Notes: generated by a model from the sequence alone, not told the origin. A stretch of DNA of 64,000 bases from Paracrocinitomix sp040880585 (GCA_040880585.1 JBBDID010000003.1:62001-126000), one strand, 5' to 3'; positions 46,345-55,893 are shown, numbered from the stretch's first letter. Translations and numbers: made by a program.

Positions 46345-48081
46345 ATGGCAGGAGGAAAAGAAACACCAAGACAGAAGATGATCGGGATGATGTACCTTGT
46401 ACTCACCGCACTTTTGGCCTTGAACGTATCAAAACAAATCGTAGCAGCCTTTGTGACGCTTAATGATAAGCTTGACGCAAGTGCTGAAATCATTGACAAA
46501 AAGTCTGACGGAACTTATTTTGGATTCGATCAAAAACGTGCAGCTTTAGTAGCTACTAAAGGTGACATGGCAATACTCGAAAAATGGCAAGGTAAGGCGG
46601 AAGAACTTAAATCTGAAACAGCATTGGTTGTGGGGTATATTCTATCAGAATGTAATGACATGATCAAGCAATCTGAAGGGAAAGACTGGATTAAAGAAGA
46701 AGAAGAAGTTCAAACTGCAGACGGTGGAACAGAGAAAGTGATCACCAAGTTAGAACCACTCATGGATATTAACGGTATGGATAACTATGACATTCCAACA
46801 GGTATGTTTGTAGGCGGAAATCCAAATTCTCCCAATGAGAGAGGACAAAAGTTAGTAGCTAGAATACATGAGTATCGGGATAAAGTTTGTTCCATTATGG
46901 GAACTTATGAACAAGGAAGTAAAAACTGGGTGTTTACACCTCCAGCAGAGCCTTCTGGTTTAGAAGAAGCTTTAAAAACCTGTAACCCGGAAGATACAGC
47001 TAAGATTGCTCAATTTTATGCTCAGGTGTCTATTCCGGAGAAATTACACGCTCACGGACAAGAGGGGATGATGCCATGGGTGTCGGTTACTTTTGACCAT
47101 GCGCCCATTGTTGCCGCAGCTGCAATGTTCACTTCTTTGAAGTTGGATATTAAAAATGCAGAGGCTATGTCTTCTGAGTTTATGTTGGCTAAAGTAGAGG
47201 CACCAACCTTTAACTTTAATAAGATTGAACCCCTTGCCTTTGCAAGAACCGGTTATATCAATCAAGGTGATTCTTTAGATTTAAGTGTAATGATTGCTGC
47301 GTATGATAGTAACGAAGTTTCAAAAATTCGTTATGGGATTGATGAAGACACAGCGAACGCTGAAAACTGGAAAGAAGTGACCGGAAAAATAGGATTACCC
47401 GGATCACAGCCCGGAACGCACTTAGTTAAAGGGCAAATTGGGGTAAAAGAGAAAGGTGAACTTTCTTGGAAAGATTGGGAATTTTCATATACCGTTGGCC
47501 AGCCAATGGGGGTTGTAGCTCAACCTGAAATGAGAATTTTGTACTGGGGTTATGACAATGTTGTGGAAGGTACCGCTTCTGGTTTTGACCCTTCAAAAGT
47601 ATCCTTGTCAGGATCTGGTGTACGTTTGTCTCCAAAAGGAAACGGGCAGTATATTGCAAAGGTCGGTCAGGGTACTCGGACAGCAAAAATCAGTGTGAGT
47701 GCACAAACGGATGAAGGATCTTCAGTAAACTTGGGTTCTTATGAGTTTGAATGTAGACCTATGCCGGATGCAACGGTGTTTTTTGGAAGAACGAAAATGG
47801 GGGAAAGTGTTAGTTATTCGTTGGCTACCGCTACAAATAGAATTAGAGTGGCTTACCCACCTGATGTTCCTTTAAAAAATGTGAGTTTTGATATTGCAGG
47901 TGGAGATGTTTATGTTTCAGGTCTTGCCGGTTCAGGAAAAATTACAGCAGGTGGAGGTCTTGATGGAAAAGCGCAAAACATGGTGAAGCAGGCTAAAGGT
48001 AAGCAAGTGACGATCGTTGTTAAATACCGTGGACCTGATAAGGTCGGAAAACAAGGTGGTACTTCATTTACCGTTAAATAA
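46345..48081 (+). CDS. gldM: Gliding motor protein GldM
   Basis: 578 residues. One N-terminal membrane helix (PRQKMIGMMYLVLTALLALN) and a long periplasmic part built from a helical bundle then three beta-rich domains. MNxx- and GGK-rich linkers are visible (ITAGGGLDGKAQNMVKQAKG near the end). GldM dimers cross the periplasm and transmit motor force from GldL to the GldK/GldN ring. Length and start motif match the family. Confidence 0.95.
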   Translation: MAGGKETPRQKMIGMMYLVLTALLALNVSKQIVAAFVTLNDKLDASAEIIDKKSDGTYFGFDQKRAALVATKGDMAILEKWQGKAEELKSETALVVGYILSECNDMIKQSEGKDWIKEEEEVQTADGGTEKVITKLEPLMDINGMDNYDIPTGMFVGGNPNSPNERGQKLVARIHEYRDKVCSIMGTYEQGSKNWVFTPPAEPSGLEEALKTCNPEDTAKIAQFYAQVSIPEKLHAHGQEGMMPWVSVTFDHAPIVAAAAMFTSLKLDIKNAEAMSSEFMLAKVEAPTFNFNKIEPLAFARTGYINQGDSLDLSVMIAAYDSNEVSKIRYGIDEDTANAENWKEVTGKIGLPGSQPGTHLVKGQIGVKEKGELSWKDWEFSYTVGQPMGVVAQPEMRILYWGYDNVVEGTASGFDPSKVSLSGSGVRLSPKGNGQYIAKVGQGTRTAKISVSAQTDEGSSVNLGSYEFECRPMPDATVFFGRTKMGESVSYSLATATNRIRVAYPPDVPLKNVSFDIAGGDVYVSGLAGSGKITAGGGLDGKAQNMVKQAKGKQVTIVVKYRGPDKVGKQGGTSFTVK

Positions 48082-48116
48082 TTGAGAAAGTACGAGTGAT
48101 AATTAAATAAAGAGAT

Positions 48117-49160
48117 ATGAAAAGGTTGTTTTTTTCTATAGTGTTGATGAGTGTGATGGTGATGAGTTATGGTCAGGATATCCGTGGACCTATCTCAAAC
48201 CCCGCGCCGGGAGTTTTGGATGGAGTATATGTGAAAGAACACATCCCTACCAAAAAGGTTGTTCCTTACGAATTTGTTCGTGAAGCGGATGTTGCTTGGA
48301 GTAAAAGGGTTTGGAGAGTGATTGATATGAGAGAAAAATTCAACCACCCTCTTTATTATCCATTGGATGATTTTCAGGATGGAATGGATCCCACAAATCT
48401 GGAACATTGGATGAGAAATCCAACCAGATGGAGTTTATGGACGATTATCCGTTACCATATTATGAAAGGGGATTTGACTTTATACTCTCCGTTTGATCCG
48501 AACTGGCAGGCATGGAGAGATGGAGATTTGTTTAAGTATCCTTTTACGCGGGACGAGTGGGGTGATCCTAACAAAAGTACTGGAAATTTTTTCAACGATT
48601 CAATATACAGAGAGTCTGTTAAAGAGTATCAGTATCTTGGAAAGGAGTTGATTGATCCAAATCGTCAGGCTTATGTGAATCAATATGGATATGACTCTAC
48701 GATCACTTTGCCGGATGGTACAATTGAAACAGTGTACCCTCCAAATGAATTTGAATGGTACAAAAGTGAAGATATTGTTCAGTACAGAATCAAAGAAGAC
48801 TGGTTTTTTGATAATGAGCGATCAGTAATGGATGTTCGTATTATTGGAATTTGTCCTGTCATTTATGAAAGGGATGATAATGGAAACATTACCGGCTTGA
48901 AAGAATTGGTTTGGTTATATTTTCCGGAATGTCGTTACGTATTCCAAAACTTCTACGTACAAAACAGGCACAATGATTCTCAGAGAATGTCTTTTGATGA
49001 CTTGTTCTGGAAAAGAATGTTCCGTAGCTATATTTACAAGGAAACTAACCTGTATGATAGGGAACTTCAGAATTATAGAGCTGGTGTAGAAGCATTGCTT
49101 GAAGCAGAACGAATCAAAGAGAAGATCATGAACTTTGAACACGACCTGTGGAGCTTCTAA
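48117..49160 (+). CDS. gldN: T9SS ring protein GldN
   Basis: 347 residues with a signal peptide (MKRLFFSIVLMSVMVMSYGQ). Family motifs: VREADVAWSKRVWRVIDMRE, NHPLYYPLDD and the C-terminal RMFRSYIYKETNLYDRE. GldN (PorN) binds GldK to form the periplasmic ring of the T9SS and is required for secretion. It ends the gld operon, followed at once by a strong terminator. Confidence 0.95.
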   Translation: MKRLFFSIVLMSVMVMSYGQDIRGPISNPAPGVLDGVYVKEHIPTKKVVPYEFVREADVAWSKRVWRVIDMREKFNHPLYYPLDDFQDGMDPTNLEHWMRNPTRWSLWTIIRYHIMKGDLTLYSPFDPNWQAWRDGDLFKYPFTRDEWGDPNKSTGNFFNDSIYRESVKEYQYLGKELIDPNRQAYVNQYGYDSTITLPDGTIETVYPPNEFEWYKSEDIVQYRIKEDWFFDNERSVMDVRIIGICPVIYERDDNGNITGLKELVWLYFPECRYVFQNFYVQNRHNDSQRMSFDDLFWKRMFRSYIYKETNLYDRELQNYRAGVEALLEAERIKEKIMNFEHDLWSF

Positions 49161-49182
49161 TCAACTCAAAATAATTAGTTGA

Positions 49183-49214
49183 AAAGACCGTAGAGTTTTC
49201 TACGGTCTTTTTTT
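49183..49214 (+). terminator. Terminator of the gldKLMN operon
   Basis: A perfect 12-bp stem, AAAGACCGTAGA (49183-49194) with TCTACGGTCTTT (49199-49210), 4-base loop and further T residues, 22 bases after the gldN stop. Confidence 0.9.
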
Positions 49215-49219
49215 GTTCG

Positions 49220-49227
49220 TATCTTTG
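49220..49227 (+). promoter_or_regulatory. Bacteroidota -7 promoter element, near-leaderless
   Basis: TATCTTTG, a full TAnnTTTG match that ends 7 bases before the ATG at 49235. It follows the gld terminator by 5 bases, so the ABC-F gene is an independent unit. Confidence 0.55.
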
Positions 49228-49234
49228 CGCCCAA

Positions 49235-51169
49235 ATGGTTAGAGTAAGTGAACTTTCGTATCATCTCCCACAGGGATATCTGTACAAGAATATCTCTCTT
49301 TTTATTGATAGAGGAGATAAAATTGGCTTGACAGGAAAGAATGGTGTCGGTAAATCTACCTTGTTAGGGTTGATATCCGGACAACTTGTTCCCACTGAGG
49401 GGAGGGTGATATTAGAAAAAGGGGTAAATATCGGTTACCTGACTCAGGATATAGAAATACCCAAAAATATTACCGTTAGGGCGTATATTGAACAATCAAA
49501 TAAGGAGGTGAATGAAATCCAGAAAAGGTTGGATTTTGTAAATCAGCAATTGGTGAGTAGAACCGATTATGAATCGGAAGAGTATGCCGGATTGATCGAG
49601 GAAGTAACGAATTTAAATGATCGCCTGACAATTTTAGATGCACACGCCATAGCAGAACGAATTGAGCAAGTATTGAAAGGGTTGGGCTTCAATCCACAAG
49701 AATTTGATAACTCCATTGGTAACTTTAGTGGCGGTTGGCAGATGAGGGTAGAGTTGGCAAAACTTCTTGTGAATAATCCGGATGTTTTACTGATTGATGA
49801 GCCCACCAATCACCTGGATATTGTTTCCATTCAATGGTTAGAGGAGTACTTAAAGGGATTTAAAGGCGGCTTGGTACTTATCTCTCATGATAAACGATTT
49901 TTAGATAATGTCACCAATCGTACCATAGAAATTGCGAATCAAAGATTGTACGATTACAAGTGTAATTATTCAAAGTACCTGGTATTGCATGCTGAAGAAA
50001 TGGAGCGCATGCAACAGGCCAAAAAAAATCAGGATAAAGAAATTAAACGTACAGAAGATCTGATCAATAAATACCGGGCTAAAGCCAATAAAGCTGCTTT
50101 TGCTCAAAGTTTGATCAAGAAGTTGGATAAGACAGAGCGAATAGAAATTGACACCATTGAACGCTCTACTTTTAACATCAAATTTACTTTGCAAAACCCT
50201 TCAGGAAAACGGGTACTTGATATTCAACACCTTTCTAAATCGTATGGCGATAAACAGATATTTGAAGACTTAAATGTTTTACTTGCCAGGGGAGAAAAAA
50301 TTGCCCTTTTAGGACCCAATGGAGTAGGAAAATCTACTTTGATCAAATGCATTACGGGAGATGTAGATTGTGAGGGGAAAATAGAGTTGGGACACAATGT
50401 GTCTATTGGATATTTTGCGCAAGATTCGGCTGAAAAACTGGACGATAATAAAACTGTTTTTGAAACCATTGATCTAATCGCCAAAGGAGAAAGAAGAAAA
50501 GATATACGATCTATATTAGGAGCTTTTTTGTTTAGCGGAGAAGATGTAGATAAACAGGTAAAGGTGTTGTCAGGAGGTGAACGTACCCGTTTGGCGATTT
50601 GTAAATTACTGTTTGCTGATTTTAATCTTTTAATCATGGATGAACCAACCAACCACCTGGATATCCAAAGTAAAGAAATTTTAAAAGATGCGCTGAAAAA
50701 CTATGAAGGCACCTTATTATTGGTGTCGCATGACCGTGACTTTTTAGATGGCTTAAGCAATAAAATTTGGGAAATTAATCAAGATCGAATAAAACTGCAT
50801 TATTTTGGAGTAAATGAATTCTTGAAACGTTTTGAAAATGAAGATATTTCTGGAAGTCAAAAAACAGAAACTGCCCCCAAAAAAAAATCGACGAAAGCTG
50901 ATAATAAACAAGATAATTCCAGAGAACTAAAATCCAATATTCAAAAAATTGAGAATCGAATCAAAAAGGCCGAAGGTGAAATTGAAATGCTGGAAACAGA
51001 AATCGCTAAAAAATCACTGGAATTAGAAGGTGCGAACTACGAAGAAAAAGAAAATTATCAGCAGTTGTTACAGGACTATAAAACTCTTCAAAACAAATTA
51101 GACGAAGCAATGAAAGTGTGGGAAGATCAGTCTGCTGAATTAGAGCAACTCAATGCTAAGATCGTTTAA
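49235..51169 (+). CDS. ABC-F family ATPase (Uup/YdiF-like)
   Basis: 644 residues with two ATP-binding cassettes and no membrane segments. Cassette 1: Walker A GKNGVGKST, signature NFSGGWQMRVELAKLL, Walker B LLIDEPTNHLD. Cassette 2: GPNGVGKST, VLSGGERTRLAICKLL, LIMDEPTNHLD. The inter-domain linker is helical (MQQAKKNQDKEIKRTEDLIN) and the C-terminus is a charged coiled coil. ABC-F proteins act on the ribosome, not in transport. The C-terminal coiled coil suggests the Uup/YdiF type. It overlaps the convergent acyltransferase by 14 bases. Confidence 0.95.
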   Translation: MVRVSELSYHLPQGYLYKNISLFIDRGDKIGLTGKNGVGKSTLLGLISGQLVPTEGRVILEKGVNIGYLTQDIEIPKNITVRAYIEQSNKEVNEIQKRLDFVNQQLVSRTDYESEEYAGLIEEVTNLNDRLTILDAHAIAERIEQVLKGLGFNPQEFDNSIGNFSGGWQMRVELAKLLVNNPDVLLIDEPTNHLDIVSIQWLEEYLKGFKGGLVLISHDKRFLDNVTNRTIEIANQRLYDYKCNYSKYLVLHAEEMERMQQAKKNQDKEIKRTEDLINKYRAKANKAAFAQSLIKKLDKTERIEIDTIERSTFNIKFTLQNPSGKRVLDIQHLSKSYGDKQIFEDLNVLLARGEKIALLGPNGVGKSTLIKCITGDVDCEGKIELGHNVSIGYFAQDSAEKLDDNKTVFETIDLIAKGERRKDIRSILGAFLFSGEDVDKQVKVLSGGERTRLAICKLLFADFNLLIMDEPTNHLDIQSKEILKDALKNYEGTLLLVSHDRDFLDGLSNKIWEINQDRIKLHYFGVNEFLKRFENEDISGSQKTETAPKKKSTKADNKQDNSRELKSNIQKIENRIKKAEGEIEMLETEIAKKSLELEGANYEEKENYQQLLQDYKTLQNKLDEAMKVWEDQSAELEQLNAKIV

Positions 51170-52268
51170 ACTCTTTTTTAATCGCCAAAATGGGGCGTTC
51201 AAACCAGGTGTAACTAAGGTCGGCTACTAACCAACTGATCATAAAAGTAAGGATAATAACCCCCAACTGTGTAGACAGAGATCCTAAAGAAAATTCTAAA
51301 GATTCTACTGAGATCAACATGATTACAGCAATTAAGGAGTGATAAATAACAAATCCGTAACTGATCCGTCCCAAACGGCTGATAAGTTTATTATCCCTCA
51401 ATTTGAAAAGAGAGTGCTTGCCGTAGGTCTGTTCCATACACACATAACCGTAAAAAGTCACAGTAAGTAACGGAATAAATGCCGCGGCGTAGGTATTTCC
51501 CAAAAATAAATACCCGCACCCTACTAGCAGTAAACCAATGATATATACAAATAAATGCGTTGCTTTTGACGTATGTTTAATCAGTTCAACCGTTCGTTCT
51601 TCATTTCTTATGGTGTGTGCAATAATTGCACCGATACCGATAGGAATACCGGCACTTAAGGTGTCAAAACTATAAGGCGTGTTCAGTAAAATGTGATAAA
51701 CTCTTGAGAAAACGCCAATAGCGATAAAGAAATACCCCACATATTTAATTTGTTGAATAAAAAATTTAAGTATCAATCCCCACACAAAGTAGAACTGAAT
51801 GAACATATAAATCGATTGGATGATCACCAGATAAATAAACTGTTCATTGCTGAAATCAGCAAAATAATTGGGAATCATTAGCAAATAATAATATCCATCA
51901 GGAACTGTAATAGAGGTGAGTTTCAGGGTTTCAATAATCCAGGGATGAATGAGAAATGCAAATAAAAGAGCAATAATAAACAGGGGTAAAATCCGCATAG
52001 TCCGCCGGACATAAAATGCTTTAATTCCAAATGACTTTCGGTATTTATATTCTCTGAGGGCATGAGAGGTCAATAAAAAAGAAGAAAGGAAAAAGAAAAA
52101 ATCGAGACTATTTTGAACCACTTTCGATAAGCCGTTAGATAATTCGACCATGAATTCACTCTCTCCGGTTTTAAGAATATAAACGGTGCTGTATAGAAAT
52201 ACCGGCAAAAAGGCAAAAAACCTTAGTGCGTCTAAGTCCTTAAATTGTAATCTTCTTTTCTTTGACAT
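51156..52268 (-). CDS. Acyltransferase family 3 membrane protein
   Basis: 370 residues from the ATG at 52266-52268; an ATG at 52313 would add 15 residues before the family start (QFKDLDALRFFAFLPVF). About ten membrane helices follow. The motif with YVRRTMRILPLF and the conserved Arg-rich cytosolic start fit OafA/NodX-like enzymes that acetylate surface sugars. Such a protein could decorate glycan made by the locus at 17.6-30.2 kb, but no gene link is shown. Confidence 0.85.
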   Translation of the reverse strand: MSKKRRLQFKDLDALRFFAFLPVFLYSTVYILKTGESEFMVELSNGLSKVVQNSLDFFFFLSSFLLTSHALREYKYRKSFGIKAFYVRRTMRILPLFIIALLFAFLIHPWIIETLKLTSITVPDGYYYLLMIPNYFADFSNEQFIYLVIIQSIYMFIQFYFVWGLILKFFIQQIKYVGYFFIAIGVFSRVYHILLNTPYSFDTLSAGIPIGIGAIIAHTIRNEERTVELIKHTSKATHLFVYIIGLLLVGCGYLFLGNTYAAAFIPLLTVTFYGYVCMEQTYGKHSLFKLRDNKLISRLGRISYGFVIYHSLIAVIMLISVESLEFSLGSLSTQLGVIILTFMISWLVADLSYTWFERPILAIKKEFKRS

Positions 52269-52395
52269 CTTAGTGGTTTGTAAGTATACTGAATTTATAG
52301 CTGTCGGTTTCAATTTTTTCTTTTCTTGAGAAAATCTTATTTTGAAATTCTTATTAAGAAATACCTCAAGAAAGTAACTTGAATAGGGATTTGTT

Positions 52396-52403
52396 TAAAT
52401 TTG
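52396..52403 (+). promoter_or_regulatory. Bacteroidota -7 promoter element of lnt
   Basis: TAAATTTG, a full TAnnTTTG match that ends 5 bases before the ATG at 52409. It lies inside the longer ORF that starts with TTG at 52379, so the ATG is the true start. Confidence 0.55.
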
Positions 52404-52408
52404 CCCTG

Positions 52409-54028
52409 ATGAAATTAAGAAAGGTTCAGTTGCTTATTTTAGCGATAGTGGGAGGAATCTTACTGAGTGTAAGTTTTCCTTTTATCGGAGGGTTGTTCCC
52501 CCTGGCATTTATTGCTTTGGTTCCCCTTTTAGTGATCAATTTTGAATTGGATAAAAAACCAAATCGTCGGTTTATCTATCGATTCTCTTTCATTTACCTG
52601 TATTTTGTCATCTACAATGCCAGTACGTGCTGGTGGATTTATTACGCTTCAGAGTCAGGGATGTACATGGCGATTTTTGCCAATGCGCTGCTCATGACCT
52701 TACCTTTTTTTTTAACGGGCTTTATCAATCGAAAATTAGGAGAAAACAAAGCATTGTTGAGCTTTTTGGTGCTCTGGCTATGTTTTGAACACCTCCATTA
52801 TTACTGGGAGTTGAGTTGGCCCTGGTTGAATTTTGGGCATATATTGGGTACTTATCCTAAACTAATTCAATGGTATGCGTATTCGGGAGTTGCCGGAGGA
52901 ACTTTTTGGATTTTACTGGTAAATATCATGATCTATGTCATAGTTCGTAATATTTGGTTGAAAAATGAATCTGTAAAAATACAGACGCCCAATTTTATCT
53001 TTACAGCTTTGGCGATTATTATTCCGGTGGTGAGCAGTTTATTGATTTATCACCGTTATGAAGAGAAAGAAGATCCGGTGAATATTGTAATTGTTCAACC
53101 CAATATTGAAGCGAATACAGAAAAGTTTGTTCTTCCCCGATCGTATCAACTGGAAAAAATGTTCAGTGTAGCAGCGCCTGAAATTGATGAGAATACAGAT
53201 CTATTGATCTTCCCTGAAACGGCTATCCCTTATGGAATGGATGAAAAGAACCTGGAAGAAGAACAGTCTATACTGGATATTCGGGAATTTATGGCTGCCA
53301 ATTTTGAGGTACCCGTCTTGACCGGAGCAGATACCTATCAGCTTTTTAGTGTAAAAAATTCAGTTGCTTCCAGAAAATGGAAGAATTTCTGGTGGGAGAA
53401 TTATAATACGGCTATTATGATGAAGTATGGAATGCCATTGGATGTTTACCATAAAAGTAAACTAGTATTGGGAGGTGAAAAATTACCCTTTGTTTCTTAT
53501 TTCCCTTTTTTAGCTGAATACTCGGTAGAATTGGGCGGAACATCCGGCTTGTTGGGGACCGGAGAGGTACCGGAAGTCTTTATGGCAAAAGGTGTAGGTT
53601 ATGCCCCTTTGATTTGTTATGAGTCCGTTTATGGAGACTACACAAGCCGGTTTGTGCGTAAAGGAGCAGAGGTGATCTGTGTGATCACAAATGACGGATG
53701 GTGGCAAGATACACCGGGCTATAAGCAGCACCGTATGTTTTCTCAAATCCGGGCAATTGAAAACCGTCGGTCAGTAGCCCGGTCAGCAAATACCGGAATA
53801 TCCTGTGTCATTAACCAAAGGGGAGATGTCGTAAGTGAATTAGGATGGAACGAATACGGTGCGATCAAGGCAACGATAAATAGAAATCAGGAATATACCT
53901 TTTTTACTCGCTATGAAAGTATTATTGGTCGATTGGCTTGTTTCCTATCTATTGCCATGTTACTCTACGGATTTAGTACCGCCGCTCAAAAAAGTAAATG
54001 GTATCCTTCAGCTTTAAGAAGAAAATAG
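52409..54028 (+). CDS. lnt: Apolipoprotein N-acyltransferase Lnt
   Basis: 539 residues. The N-terminal half has about six membrane helices. The C-terminal half is a nitrilase-fold domain with the catalytic triad: Glu in LIFPETAIPYG, Lys in VYHKSKLVLGGEKLPF and Cys in LICYESVYGDY. Lnt adds the third acyl chain to lipoproteins in the inner membrane. In this window it would act on lipoproteins such as GldK and LptE. Confidence 0.95.
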   Translation: MKLRKVQLLILAIVGGILLSVSFPFIGGLFPLAFIALVPLLVINFELDKKPNRRFIYRFSFIYLYFVIYNASTCWWIYYASESGMYMAIFANALLMTLPFFLTGFINRKLGENKALLSFLVLWLCFEHLHYYWELSWPWLNFGHILGTYPKLIQWYAYSGVAGGTFWILLVNIMIYVIVRNIWLKNESVKIQTPNFIFTALAIIIPVVSSLLIYHRYEEKEDPVNIVIVQPNIEANTEKFVLPRSYQLEKMFSVAAPEIDENTDLLIFPETAIPYGMDEKNLEEEQSILDIREFMAANFEVPVLTGADTYQLFSVKNSVASRKWKNFWWENYNTAIMMKYGMPLDVYHKSKLVLGGEKLPFVSYFPFLAEYSVELGGTSGLLGTGEVPEVFMAKGVGYAPLICYESVYGDYTSRFVRKGAEVICVITNDGWWQDTPGYKQHRMFSQIRAIENRRSVARSANTGISCVINQRGDVVSELGWNEYGAIKATINRNQEYTFFTRYESIIGRLACFLSIAMLLYGFSTAAQKSKWYPSALRRK

Positions 54029-54083
54029 ACCGCTTTCTGTATTTTTATTGCCAATTTTGCAGCCTTGAAATTAAGACGAGATG

Positions 54084-54104
54084 ACATTTTGTGACACAAT
54101 GTCT
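54084..54104. promoter_or_regulatory. Palindromic candidate operator upstream of grpE
   Basis: GACATTTTGTGACACAATGTC, an inverted repeat built around TTGTG-A-CACAA. It lies just upstream of the -7 element at 54123. The core TTGTGACA also occurs upstream of groES. It is a candidate heat-shock control site. Confidence 0.5.
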
Positions 54105-54122
54105 GAAAGGTGCTTGTGGCAG

Positions 54123-54130
54123 TATATTTG
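54123..54130 (+). promoter_or_regulatory. Bacteroidota -7 promoter element of grpE-dnaJ
   Basis: TATATTTG, a full TAnnTTTG match, 26 bases before the grpE ATG. The -33 place carries no TTTG; the palindrome at 54084-54104 overlaps it. Confidence 0.6.
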
Positions 54131-54156
54131 CCAATAGCTAACAAAACAAATTACGC

Positions 54157-54732
54157 ATGACCAAGAAAAAGAATAATCATAAAGAAGAAGAAGAGCAAGA
54201 CCAGCAAATAACAGATTCAAATGAATCAGCTCAAGCGCAAGAAGAATATGGAGAAGGTGCTATGCAGGAGGAGGAGTCGAACGAAGCAGAGATGAGTGAA
54301 CAGGAAAAGTATGATGAACTGAATAGAAAATACCTTCTGCTGTACTCTGATTTTGATAACTTCCGTAAAAGAAGTATGCGAGAAAAAGCAGATATTATTA
54401 CTCGGGCAAGTGGTGAAGTAATAAAGGATTTGCTAGGGATTTTGGATGATTTTGAGCGAGCAATTGCAAACAATGAGAATGTAGAAGATCCGGAAACTCT
54501 GAAAGAAGGTTTTCAATTGATACATCATAAATTATTAAATACCCTAAAATCAAAAGGGCTTGAACCCATGGATGCGAAAGGAGATGTTTTTGACCCGGAA
54601 AAACACGAAGCAATTACTCAAATTGCAGTGGAAGATAAAGGTCAAAAAGGGAAAGTGGTTGATGTGGTAGAAAGAGGATATAACTTAAAAGGAACACCGC
54701 TGCGGTATGCTAAAGTAGTAGTAGGGCAGTAA
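54157..54732 (+). CDS. grpE: Nucleotide exchange factor GrpE
   Basis: 191 residues. An acidic disordered N-terminus (about 1-50), a long helix (KYDELNRKYLLLYSDFDNFR) and the C-terminal beta domain with FDPEKHEAITQI and GYNLKGTPLRYAKVVVGQ. GrpE releases ADP from DnaK. It is followed 11 bases later by dnaJ; dnaK itself is not in the window. Confidence 0.96.
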   Translation: MTKKKNNHKEEEEQDQQITDSNESAQAQEEYGEGAMQEEESNEAEMSEQEKYDELNRKYLLLYSDFDNFRKRSMREKADIITRASGEVIKDLLGILDDFERAIANNENVEDPETLKEGFQLIHHKLLNTLKSKGLEPMDAKGDVFDPEKHEAITQIAVEDKGQKGKVVDVVERGYNLKGTPLRYAKVVVGQ

Positions 54733-54743
54733 GAAAAATTGAG

Positions 54744-55871
54744 ATGAGCAAAAGAGATTATTACGACGTATTGGGTATTGACAAATCAGCAGATGATAAG
54801 ACGATAAAAAAAGCGTATAGAAAAATCGCACTGAAATATCATCCGGATAGAAATCCAAATGATAGTGAGGCAGAGGAAAAGTTCAAAGAAGCTGCTGAAG
54901 CTTATGAAGTTTTATCCAATGCTGATAAACGGGCGCGTTATGACAGATTTGGTCATCAGGGCGTTTCAGGTGCTTCCGGTGGAGGAGGTGGTTTTGGTGG
55001 GATGAACATGGATGATATCTTTGATCAATTTGGAGATATTTTTGGTGGTGCCTTTGGTGGAGGTGGATTTGGAGGAAGAGCCGGAGGAAGAGGACAACGC
55101 GTTGCCAGAGGATCAGATTTGCGTATTAAAATCAAGTTGAACCTCAAAGAAGTAGCACAAGGAGTTAAGAAAAAAATTAAGGTCAATAAACTCGTAAATG
55201 CTGAAGGTGTAACCTATAATACGTGTAACACCTGTAATGGACAGGGGAGAGTGATGCGGGTTACGCAAACCATGCTCGGTGCCATGCAAACCCAAAGTAC
55301 TTGTCAATCATGTAGAGGAACCGGAAAAATAATTGGAAAACGTCCAGCAGGTGTAGATGCTCAAGGATTAAAGAGACAGGAAGAACTGGTGGAGATTAGT
55401 ATTCCGCCCGGAGTTGAGGATGGAATGCAACTAAAAGTGAGTGGTAAGGGAAATGCCGGACCGTTTGACGGTGTACCCGGGGATTTACTCGTTGTAATTG
55501 AAGAAGAAATCAATGAATTGCTTCAAAGAGATGGATCAAACTTGCACTATGAAGCGTATGTGAGCTTTATTGACGCTGCATTAGGAAGCACAATGGAGGT
55601 TCCTTTGGTGGAGGGAAAAGCAAAGATTAAAATTGATCCGGGAACACAATCCGGTAAAATGTTACGACTAAAAGGTAAGGGAGTGCCCTCAGTTCATGGT
55701 TATGGAACCGGAGATTTATTCGTGCACATTAATGTTTGGACGCCTAAAAAACTTTCAGTTGAAGAAAAAGAAATCCTGGAGAAATTAAGAGATGCAGAAA
55801 ACTTTCAACCGAAACCCGGAAGAAAAGAACAAGGGTTTTTCTCTAAAATGAAAGACTTTTTTAGTGGATAA
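54744..55871 (+). CDS. dnaJ: Chaperone DnaJ with a reduced zinc domain
   Basis: 375 residues. The J domain (1-70) has the HPD motif in YHPDRNPND. A Gly/Phe-rich stretch follows (about 75-115). The zinc domain has only two CxxCxGxG motifs (CNTCNGQG and CQSCRGTG, about 20 residues apart) where classical DnaJ has four. The two match zinc centre II; centre I is missing. The C-terminal substrate-binding domains are complete. DnaJ delivers clients to DnaK and stimulates its ATPase. Confidence 0.95.
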   Translation: MSKRDYYDVLGIDKSADDKTIKKAYRKIALKYHPDRNPNDSEAEEKFKEAAEAYEVLSNADKRARYDRFGHQGVSGASGGGGGFGGMNMDDIFDQFGDIFGGAFGGGGFGGRAGGRGQRVARGSDLRIKIKLNLKEVAQGVKKKIKVNKLVNAEGVTYNTCNTCNGQGRVMRVTQTMLGAMQTQSTCQSCRGTGKIIGKRPAGVDAQGLKRQEELVEISIPPGVEDGMQLKVSGKGNAGPFDGVPGDLLVVIEEEINELLQRDGSNLHYEAYVSFIDAALGSTMEVPLVEGKAKIKIDPGTQSGKMLRLKGKGVPSVHGYGTGDLFVHINVWTPKKLSVEEKEILEKLRDAENFQPKPGRKEQGFFSKMKDFFSG

Positions 55872-55893
55872 AAGCAAGATACTGCAAGTAGGA

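Noticed and set aside
50224..50652. 142-codon minus-strand frame inside the ABC-F gene
   Set aside because: It lies opposite a strongly conserved cassette with intact motifs and has no family features of its own.
54117..54132. Sigma-54-like promoter TGGCA-N6-TTTGCC upstream of grpE
   Set aside because: GG and GC spacing fits, but the same bases contain a perfect Bacteroidota -7 element (TATATTTG), which explains them better. A sigma-54 heat-shock promoter would be unusual.
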